Assembly: GCA_946407175.1 (NCBI GenBank)
Contig: CAMJNB010000041.1
Span: 1-8,200, forward strand
Direction of reading: 5' to 3'
Length of the DNA stretch: 8,200 nt
Origin: an uncultured Selenomonadales bacterium
GTDB taxonomy: Bacteria > Bacillota_C > Negativicutes > Selenomonadales > Selenomonadaceae
Shown here: in pieces, positions 1 to 4,601 of the stretch
How the letters are laid out: the number at the start of each line of letters is the position of its first letter
Numbering within the stretch: position 1 is the stretch's first letter
Program-made: the position numbers and the translations under genes
The notes under the pieces: model-generated
The model's database searches: none
Told to the model about the DNA's origin: nothing
The model's input: the letters and a program-made list of their open reading frames with translations, nothing else

Positions 1-36
1 AGTAACATTTTTTTCCATAAAAGTTTTTTTCTCTCG

Positions 37-68
37 CCCGATTTTGTATTGCAAGGTCGGGTTTTTTT
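37..68 (+). terminator. Intrinsic terminator of an upstream gene
   Basis: A CCCGA arm (37-41) pairs with TCGGG (57-61), and a smaller TTG/CAA pairing sits inside the loop. A run of seven T (62-68) follows directly. This is the usual shape of a rho-independent terminator on the plus strand. The gene it ends lies outside the window. Between here and 136 I see no convincing promoter: TTGTAA (67-72) and TTGACG (99-104) resemble -35 boxes but lack good -10 partners. Confidence 0.7.
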
Positions 69-136
69 GTAACATAGAATGAAGGATTTTAAATCTTGTT
101 GACGAAGGATTAATCACTGAAAAAATTGGGAGGTGA

Positions 137-604
137 ATGCGCGGTTTTATACTGCGCGAAGTTATGAAAATTACAATCGGTAGCGATCACGGTGCAGTTG
201 CACTCAAAGACGAAGTTAAAAACGTACTCAAAGAATTTCCCGATATCGAAGTTACGGACGTGGGAACTTTCGGCACTGATTCTGTTGACTATCCCGACAT
301 TGCGGAAAAAGTCTGCGCGGACGTTGTAAGCGGCAAGGCGGATCGCGGTATCGTACTTTGCGGCACGGGCATCGGCATTTCCATTGCGTCGAACAAAATT
401 CACGGCATACGCTGTGCGCTTTGCAATGACGTTTACTCTGCGCGTATGTCTCGCGAACACAATAACGCCAACGTTTTGGCAATGGGCGGCAGGGTTACCG
501 GTTTCGGTCCGGCAGATGAAATTGTTCGCGTTTGGGTTACCACTGAATTTACAGGCGGTCGTCATGCTCGCCGCGTCGATAAAATCATGGCGTTGGAGAA
601 ATAG
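137..604 (+). CDS. rpiB: Ribose-5-phosphate isomerase B (RpiB/LacAB family)
   Basis: RpiB interconverts ribose-5-phosphate and ribulose-5-phosphate in the cytoplasm, in the non-oxidative pentose phosphate branch. The protein opens with the family hallmark MKITIGSDHG, then has the catalytic-loop motif LCGTGIGISIASNKI with the expected active-site Cys75. Later comes SREHNNANVLAMGGR, with His108 at the position of the second catalytic residue. The usual length is about 145-150 residues. From the ATG at 137 it is 155, with a non-conserved MRGFILREV extension; from the in-frame ATG at 164 it is 146, matching the family. I list 137 because GGGAGGTG (128-135) sits just before it, although the 3-nt gap is very short. 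The stop overlaps a heptad repeat, and rpe follows 48 bp later, so the two form an operon with consecutive enzymes. The function is firm; the start is uncertain. Confidence 0.95.
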   Translation: MRGFILREVMKITIGSDHGAVALKDEVKNVLKEFPDIEVTDVGTFGTDSVDYPDIAEKVCADVVSGKADRGIVLCGTGIGISIASNKIHGIRCALCNDVYSARMSREHNNANVLAMGGRVTGFGPADEIVRVWVTTEFTGGRHARRVDKIMALEK

Positions 605-632
605 CTTGGAGCTTACAGCTTAGAGCTTAGAG
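603..632 (+). repeat. Four-unit 7-bp tandem repeat (AGCTTNN)
   Basis: Four heptads, AGCTTGG, AGCTTAC, AGCTTAG and AGCTTAG, run without interruption from 603 to 630, followed by AG. The first unit includes the last two bases of the rpiB stop codon. The array fills most of the gap before the rpe ribosome binding site. Its role is unknown. It may be a slipped-strand expansion or a copy of a dispersed short repeat. Confidence 0.8.
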
Positions 633-652
633 ATTTTTTGAAAGGATACATT

Positions 653-1303
653 ATGAAAACGATTATAGCGCCTTCGATTTTGTCGGCTGACTTCGGACAC
701 CTTGCCGATGAAATTAAAAAAGTCACTGACGCCGGCGCGGAATACATTCACATTGACGTTATGGACGGCACCTTTGTACCAAATATTACGCTCGGTTCGC
801 CGGTAGTAAAATGCATTCGTCCCACGTCAAAGGCGGTTTTCGACGTTCACCTTATGACTGAACATCCCGAAACGCATGTTGAATCTTTCGCAAAAGCCGG
901 CGCCGATATAATAACTTTTCACGCGGAAGTTGCACGCCACGCAAACCGCATTGCTCAACAAATTCACGCGCTCGGTTGCAAGGCAGGTATCGCGATTAAT
1001 CCCGGCACTTCACTTGCCGCAGTCGAGGAACTTCTCGAATACGTCGACATGATTTTAATCATGACGGTCAATCCCGGTTTCGGCGGACAAAAATTTATTG
1101 CGTCACAGCTTGATAAAATTCGCCGCCTTTCAAAAATGTTGGCTGATAAAAATTTGCAACGCGACATTGAAGTTGACGGCGGCATTAACGCTGAAACGTC
1201 GAAATTGGTACGTGACGCCGGTGCAAATGTTTTAGTTGCAGGTTCGGCAGTTTACGAGTCGGCGGACGTTGCGACGGCTATTAAAAATATTCGCGGGGAG
1301 TGA
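653..1303 (+). CDS. rpe: Ribulose-phosphate 3-epimerase
   Basis: Rpe converts ribulose-5-phosphate to xylulose-5-phosphate, acting on the product of the RpiB encoded just upstream. This is a 216-residue (beta/alpha)8 barrel of standard length. All four expected metal ligands are present: His33 and Asp35 in IHIDVMDGTFVPN, His66 in DVHLM, and Asp175 in EVDGGINAET. Asp35 and Asp175 also act as the acid/base pair in this family. The phosphate-binding turn NPGFGGQKF is at 140-148 and VAGSAV at 195-200. I chose the ATG at 653 because it begins MKTIIAPSILSADFG as in known family members and is preceded by AAAGGA (641-646) with a 6-nt gap. An in-frame TTG at 638 would place the ribosome binding site inside the gene. 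The next gene begins 9 nt after the stop, so this lies inside an operon. Confidence 0.96.
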   Translation: MKTIIAPSILSADFGHLADEIKKVTDAGAEYIHIDVMDGTFVPNITLGSPVVKCIRPTSKAVFDVHLMTEHPETHVESFAKAGADIITFHAEVARHANRIAQQIHALGCKAGIAINPGTSLAAVEELLEYVDMILIMTVNPGFGGQKFIASQLDKIRRLSKMLADKNLQRDIEVDGGINAETSKLVRDAGANVLVAGSAVYESADVATAIKNIRGE

Positions 1304-1312
1304 GGTTTTTAA

Positions 1313-2806
1313 ATGCTTACAGACAAAGACATTATGAAGTTACAAAACGGCAGTGACGTTCGCGGAATTGCTGTTGAAGGCGTTGCAGATGAGCCCGTCA
1401 CACTGCCTGTAGAGGCCGTAAACCGCATTGCCGGAGGTTTTGTGCAATGGCTTAGCCAAAAACTTAAAAAGCCCGCAGAAACGCTTAAAATCGCCGTAGG
1501 ACACGATTCAAGAATTTCTGCGCCGCAGATTAAAGCCGCCACGATTAAAGCTCTCGTTGCCAATAAAGTTGACGTGTTGGACTGCGGTCTTGCGTCCACG
1601 CCTGCAATGTTTATGTCAATAATTTTTGACGACACGAAGGTTGACGGCTCCATTATGCTGACGGCAAGTCACCTGCCTTTCAATCGCAACGGCATGAAAT
1701 TTTTCACTAAAGACGGCGGACTTGAAAAAGGCGACATTAAAGACGTTTTAACCTGCGCGACGAAACTTGATGAGGTTGACGCCGATATAAGCCACGTGAA
1801 ACAGTTTGACTTAATCGGACTTTACTCGAATCACCTTTGCAAAATTATTCGCGACAAACTGAATATGGGTGACAAGCCGCTTGCCGGTATGCACGTAGTT
1901 GTTGACGCGGGTAACGGCGCAGGTGGTTTCTTTGCAACGAAAATTTTGGACAAACTCGGCGCTGACACTTCCGGCAGTCAATTTCTCAATCCCGACGGTA
2001 TGTTTCCCAATCACATTCCAAACCCCGAAGACAAAGTTGCAATGGCGGCGATTCAAAAGGCGGTACTTGACAATAAGGCTGACTTGGGATTAATTTTTGA
2101 CACGGACGTTGACAGAATGAGCGCGGTTTTAAGTGACGGCGAAGAGGTTAACCGCAACGCCTTAATTGCAATGATGGCGGCGGTACTGGCGCCTGATTAT
2201 CCCGGCAGTACGATTATCACAGATTCCGTGACGTCCGACGGTCTTACAAAGTTTTTGGAAGGTACATTGCACCTTAAGCATCACAGATTCAAACGCGGCT
2301 ACAAAAACGTTATAAATGAATGTATTCGCCTTAACAAAGCCGGTACGGTTTCGCCGCTTGCGATTGAGACGAGTGGTCACGGCGCATTGAGTGAAAATTA
2401 CTACCTTGATGACGGCGCGTACTTGGCTGTTAAACTTCTCATTGCCGCCGCGCAGGCTAAACAAAATGGTCAAAACCTTGCCGCGCTGATTGAAAAGCTT
2501 GAACAACCTGCAGAGGCGGTAGAATATCGCTTGAAGATTAAGGCAGAAGATTTCAAGGCGTACGGCGTAAAGGTTTTGGATACGTTTAAATCCCGCGCAG
2601 TTGCGAAAAATATTAAACTTGCCGAGCCGAATTTTGAAGGCGTCAGATTAATTTTCAGTGACGGCTGGGCGCTTTTAAGGTTATCGCTCCACGATCCGGT
2701 TATGCCGCTTAACATTGAAAGCAACGTGAAAGGCGGCTGTGAAAAAATTACGGCAAGCGTCAAAGCGTTAATCACCGATTTTGATATGCTTACAATACCG
2801 TTTTAA
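1313..2806 (+). CDS. Phosphohexomutase (phosphoglucomutase/phosphomannomutase superfamily)
   Basis: This 497-residue alpha-D-phosphohexomutase moves phosphate between the 1 and 6 carbons of a sugar through a phosphoserine intermediate. The active-site loop reads TASHLPFNRNGMKFF, with Ser119 as the phosphoserine. The metal loop is DTDVDR, with Asp263, Asp265 and Asp267 (the superfamily more often has DGDGDR). The sugar-binding loop is ETSGH (352-356). The C-terminal phosphate-binding segment WALLRLSLHDPVMPLNIES replaces the common RxSGTEP form. This set of variants marks a distinct subfamily that also occurs in plant plastids and various bacteria, so glucose-, mannose- or glucosamine-phosphate specificity cannot be read from the sequence. 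The start is supported by GGAGTGAGG about 9 nt upstream, overlapping the rpe stop region. It is the last gene of the rpiB-rpe operon, ending before the terminator at 2884. Confidence 0.9.
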   Translation: MLTDKDIMKLQNGSDVRGIAVEGVADEPVTLPVEAVNRIAGGFVQWLSQKLKKPAETLKIAVGHDSRISAPQIKAATIKALVANKVDVLDCGLASTPAMFMSIIFDDTKVDGSIMLTASHLPFNRNGMKFFTKDGGLEKGDIKDVLTCATKLDEVDADISHVKQFDLIGLYSNHLCKIIRDKLNMGDKPLAGMHVVVDAGNGAGGFFATKILDKLGADTSGSQFLNPDGMFPNHIPNPEDKVAMAAIQKAVLDNKADLGLIFDTDVDRMSAVLSDGEEVNRNALIAMMAAVLAPDYPGSTIITDSVTSDGLTKFLEGTLHLKHHRFKRGYKNVINECIRLNKAGTVSPLAIETSGHGALSENYYLDDGAYLAVKLLIAAAQAKQNGQNLAALIEKLEQPAEAVEYRLKIKAEDFKAYGVKVLDTFKSRAVAKNIKLAEPNFEGVRLIFSDGWALLRLSLHDPVMPLNIESNVKGGCEKITASVKALITDFDMLTIPF

Positions 2807-2807
2807 T

Positions 2808-2871
2808 TTTACGTAACAATGAATTTACGTGACAATAAATTTACGTGATAAATAATTTTATCTGACAATAA
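2808..2871 (+). repeat. Degenerate 16-bp tandem repeat, four units
   Basis: Four adjoining 16-bp units start right after the mutase stop codon: TTTACGTAACAATGAA (2808-2823), TTTACGTGACAATAAA (2824-2839), TTTACGTGATAAATAA (2840-2855) and TTTTATCTGACAATAA (2856-2871). A short TTTAG remnant follows. Units 1 and 2 differ at two positions, unit 3 diverges in its second half and unit 4 in its first half. GATAAA (2847-2852) and TTTATC (2857-2862) form a small inverted repeat across units 3 and 4. The array lies between the stop codon and the terminator, so it would be part of the operon's 3' untranslated RNA. Confidence 0.8.
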
Positions 2872-2883
2872 TTTAGTAAAGGG

Positions 2884-2923
2884 TCTGCGTGTGACGGAAA
2901 ATTTCGTCCGCGCAGATTTTTTT
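2884..2923 (+). terminator. Intrinsic terminator of the rpiB-rpe-mutase operon
   Basis: An outer stem TCTGCG (2884-2889)/CGCAGA (2911-2916) encloses an inner stem GACG (2893-2896)/CGTC (2905-2908), which extends into the A/T-rich loop. Seven T follow at 2917-2923. The stem is long and GC-rich at its base, so this should be an efficient terminator. Confidence 0.88.
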
Positions 2924-2925
2924 GT

Positions 2926-2957
2926 AAAAGTGATTGATTTTGTCCAAAAGTGATTGA
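2926..2957 (+). promoter_or_regulatory. 12-bp direct repeat upstream of the LytTR gene, candidate regulator site
   Basis: AAAAGTGATTGA occurs twice without mismatch, at 2926-2937 and 2946-2957, 20 bp start to start. Each copy is preceded by TTTTGT, directly in the first copy and with two extra bases in the second. LytTR-domain regulators typically bind pairs of direct repeats about two helical turns apart. This pair lies about 120 bp upstream of a LytTR gene, just before a possible promoter. Autoregulation is an inference from layout. Confidence 0.5.
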
Positions 2958-2986
2958 GATTTTTTTTTCAATTTATGATTTAATAT
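2954..2986 (+). promoter_or_regulatory. Possible promoter of the LytTR regulator gene
   Basis: TTGAGA (2954-2959) is a passable -35 box that overlaps the end of the second direct repeat. Candidate -10 boxes are TATGAT (2974-2979, 14-nt spacer), TTTAAT (2979-2984, 19-nt spacer) and TAATAT (2981-2986, 21-nt spacer). None has the ideal 17-nt spacing, which would suit an activator-dependent promoter. Confidence is low. Confidence 0.3.
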
Positions 2987-3020
2987 CGGCGTACACTTTT
3001 ACACCTTTCCCAACAAACAA

Positions 3021-3057
3021 GCCGGTTACAACTAATCGGCTTCACTGCGAAATTTCG
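3021..3057 (+). promoter_or_regulatory. Hairpin and 10-bp palindrome in the leader of the LytTR gene
   Basis: GCCGGTTA (3021-3028) and TAATCGGC (3033-3040) form an 8-bp hairpin with one G-U pair and a four-base loop (CAAC). No T-tract follows, so it is not a simple terminator. Eight bases later CGAAATTTCG (3048-3057) is a perfect palindrome ending 7 nt before the Shine-Dalgarno core. These could be an operator, an RNA stabiliser or a translational control element; the sequence does not say which. Confidence 0.4.
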
Positions 3058-3077
3058 ACTTGAGAGGAGGTCTTATA

Positions 3078-3812
3078 GTGGAAATTGCAATTATTGATGA
3101 CGAACAGTCCGACTTGTCCGTTGCCGAAACGTACTTGAAAAAATTCATTCACGAAAATTATCCCGAAGAAGAAAGCGCAATTAACATTACGACCTTTTCA
3201 AGAGCTAAAGATATGATTTTAAATTTTACGCCCGGTCAATACGGCATAATGCTGCTTGATATTCGTATGGACGAGCTTACCGGCATGCAGGCGGCAAGGA
3301 TTGTACGCGGACGCGGCGACGATAACGTTAAAATCATTTTCTTGACAAGCAGTGACGATTACCTTTTGGACGGGTACAGAGTTTTTGCGTCGGGATACAT
3401 TATGAAACCGCTGAATGAACACGTTGCCGAATTTGAAGAAACTTTCAGCTTTGTTTTCTCAAAAATTTTTGTAAAGCAGAAGGAGCTTTTACTGCCTGTG
3501 AATCACGTAGAAATTTCCGTGCCGTACAAAATTATTTACTACATTGACATTGACGAGAATCATAAACTTTGCCTTCACCTTGCCGACAGAAAATTTGTCA
3601 CTACAATGACGTACCTTGCCTGTTACGAGATTTTGTCGGAAGATGAGCGCTTTTTGGAATGTTATCACAGAATCATTGTGAATATGGACTACATTAAAAC
3701 TATGGCGAATGAAGATTTTATTTTGCACGACGGCACGATTATTCCGATAAGCCAACGCAAGCGCAAAGAAGTTAAGGCTAAATATATGCATTACCTCGCA
3801 CACCGCGATTAA
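3078..3812 (+). CDS. LytTR-family response regulator (AgrA/LytR type), orphan
   Basis: This 244-residue transcription factor has a receiver domain at about 1-125 and a LytTR DNA-binding domain at about 137-240. The receiver has the acidic pair Asp7-Asp8, the phosphorylated Asp61 in MLLDIRMDELTGM, Thr90 in IIFLTSSDD and Lys110 in YIMKPL, so it looks competent for phosphorylation. The C-terminal part has the LytTR pattern, including RFLECYHRIIVNMDYI and the final IIPISQRKRKEVKAKY. Start: GTG at 3078, seven bases after AGGAGG (3065-3070). The in-frame TTG at 3060 would read through the ribosome binding site. No sensor kinase lies next to it, so its partner must be elsewhere. Family members often regulate secreted products, bacteriocins or competence and may autoregulate, but the target here is unknown. 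A terminator follows directly. Confidence 0.93.
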   Translation: MEIAIIDDEQSDLSVAETYLKKFIHENYPEEESAINITTFSRAKDMILNFTPGQYGIMLLDIRMDELTGMQAARIVRGRGDDNVKIIFLTSSDDYLLDGYRVFASGYIMKPLNEHVAEFEETFSFVFSKIFVKQKELLLPVNHVEISVPYKIIYYIDIDENHKLCLHLADRKFVTTMTYLACYEILSEDERFLECYHRIIVNMDYIKTMANEDFILHDGTIIPISQRKRKEVKAKYMHYLAHRD

Positions 3813-3830
3813 ATTCAAATAAATTACACC

Positions 3831-3860
3831 AAAAAAGCCGCCCGATGAAAGGCGGTTTTT
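3831..3860. terminator. Bidirectional terminator between convergent genes
   Basis: CCGCC (3838-3842) pairs with GGCGG (3851-3855) around an 8-nt loop. Six A on the left (3831-3836) and five T on the right (3856-3860) extend the stem and give a T-tract on either strand. It serves the LytTR gene on the plus strand and the TSCPD gene on the minus strand, whose stop codon lies 6 bp to the right. Confidence 0.85.
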
Positions 3861-3865
3861 ATTTT

Positions 3866-4159
3866 TCATATTTCGCGCAGAATGACGCGGCTTAAAATTG
3901 ACGCGGACTGTGTCAAGGCGTCTTCAATGGCAATGGCAAATTGATCTCCGCAGGAAGTACCGCGACCGCCGCAGTCATTACCTTTCAAAAGTTTGGCAAT
4001 TTCCGCCGCGTCTTTGCCTTCGACAAGCTTACCGATAGCAAGCAGGTTGCCGGGACAGCCGCCGAAAAATTTCACGTTGTGCAGTTTGTTATCGTCGTCA
4101 ATATCGAAAATAATCTGCTTTGAGCAAACACGTTGAGGCGTGTAAACAAAATTCTTCAT
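3866..4159 (-). CDS. TSCPD-domain small protein (TIGR03905-like)
   Basis: This 97-residue protein has the TSCPD domain, known both as a stand-alone protein of about 80 residues and as a tail domain of B12-dependent ribonucleotide reductases. Its function as a separate protein is not established. Recognisable pieces are the opening FVYTPQRVCSKQIIFDI, the block FFGGCPGNLLAIGKLVEGKD (31-50), and the end motif CGGRGTSCGDQFAIAIEDAL (63-82). Four cysteines (12, 35, 63, 70) are at family positions and may bind metal or form disulphides. The name-giving motif reads TSCGD instead of TSCPD, and about 14 residues extend past the usual end. The start ATG is supported by AGGAGAG (4167-4173) with a 7-nt gap. 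It is transcribed divergently from an HxlR regulator, which often means the regulator controls it. Confidence 0.85.
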   Translation of the reverse strand: MKNFVYTPQRVCSKQIIFDIDDDNKLHNVKFFGGCPGNLLAIGKLVEGKDAAEIAKLLKGNDCGGRGTSCGDQFAIAIEDALTQSASILSRVILREI

Positions 4160-4175
4160 ATATAAACTCTCCTAA

Positions 4176-4192
4176 ATTTAAAATATTTAAAT
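4176..4192. promoter_or_regulatory. AT-rich inverted repeat in the divergent promoter region
   Basis: ATTTAAA (4176-4182) and TTTAAAT (4186-4192) are perfect inverted arms around a three-base centre. The dyad lies one base upstream of the -35 box of the hxlR promoter and close to the TSCPD start, a suitable place for a regulator of both directions. In sequence this AT-rich it could also arise by chance or simply be a -10 region for the minus-strand gene. Confidence 0.35.
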
Positions 4193-4193
4193 C

Positions 4194-4222
4194 TTGAATT
4201 ATTTTTTCTGCAATGATATATT
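4194..4222 (+). promoter_or_regulatory. Promoter for hxlR-mnmE
   Basis: TTGAAT (4194-4199) is separated by exactly 17 nt from TATATT (4217-4222), a good match to the housekeeping sigma-70/A promoter. Transcription would start near 4229 and leave a leader of about 67 nt before the hxlR TTG start. It is the best promoter seen in the window. Confidence 0.65.
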
Positions 4223-4236
4223 GGTACGGAAAAAAA

Positions 4237-4267
4237 ATCAAGTACGCAGTTTTTCATTATCAAGTAC
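4237..4267 (+). promoter_or_regulatory. 9-bp direct repeat in the hxlR leader, candidate operator
   Basis: ATCAAGTAC occurs exactly twice, at 4237-4245 and 4259-4267, 22 bp apart (about two helical turns). A third GTAC is at 4224-4227, just after the -10 box. The repeats lie between the predicted transcription start and the start codon, where a bound repressor would block transcription. They are a plausible HxlR autoregulatory site, by inference only. Confidence 0.4.
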
Positions 4268-4295
4268 ATTTAACCTTACCGAAAGGAAAATTAAA

Positions 4296-4601
4296 TTGGA
4301 TTCGACGATTTGCGGCTTAAGAAAAGCTTTAAACATTATTGGCGGCAAGTGGAAAATTTTAATTCTCTGTTCAATTCACGAAGTCGGCGTAATGCGCTAC
4401 AACGAATTGAAAAGAAAAGTTGACGGCATAACAAATACAATGCTTGCGCAGTCACTTCACGAATTGGAAGAAGCAAACCTCGTAACTCGGCAACAATATA
4501 ATGAAATGCCTTTGCGCGTCGAATATTCGCTAACGCCGAAATGTAAAACATTAATTCCAATTTTGCTTGACTTAAAAGATTGGAGCGAAAAAAATATTTG
4601 A
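4296..4601 (+). CDS. HxlR-family winged-helix transcriptional regulator
   Basis: This 101-residue DNA-binding protein has the typical HxlR/DUF24 layout. The opening is CGLRKALNIIGGKWKILIL, then RYNELKRKVDGITNTML with the helix-turn-helix, then LHELEEANLVTRQQY, the wing RVEYSLTPKCKTLIPIL, and the closing LKDW. The start is a TTG eight bases after AAAGGA (4282-4287). An in-frame TTG at 4194 lacks a ribosome binding site, overlaps the promoter and would add a non-family N-terminus. Cys6 is at the place of the N-terminal cysteine used for redox or electrophile sensing by YodB and related regulators; Cys25 and Cys83 are further candidates, and Cys83 replaces a common glycine. Redox sensing is therefore possible but unproven. 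Likely targets are its own promoter and the divergent TSCPD gene. Its stop overlaps the start of mnmE. Confidence 0.9.
   Translation: MDSTICGLRKALNIIGGKWKILILCSIHEVGVMRYNELKRKVDGITNTMLAQSLHELEEANLVTRQQYNEMPLRVEYSLTPKCKTLIPILLDLKDWSEKNI

Noticed and set aside
67..127. Promoter for rpiB using TTGTAA or TTGACG as -35 box
   Set aside because: The matching -10 positions (TAAATC or AAAAAT) are poor, so no box pair could be chosen.
2819..2848. Short ATG frame inside the 16-bp repeats
   Set aside because: It gives only nine codons and has no ribosome binding site; it is a by-product of the repeat.
2808..2957. CRISPR array from the repeated units near 2808 and 2926
   Set aside because: The 16-bp units adjoin without spacers and the 12-bp pair has only an 8-bp gap, so neither has repeat-spacer form.
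3489..3869. Minus-strand open frame of 126 codons
   Set aside because: It lies antisense to the LytTR domain and crosses a strong terminator; composition looks like a shadow of the real gene.
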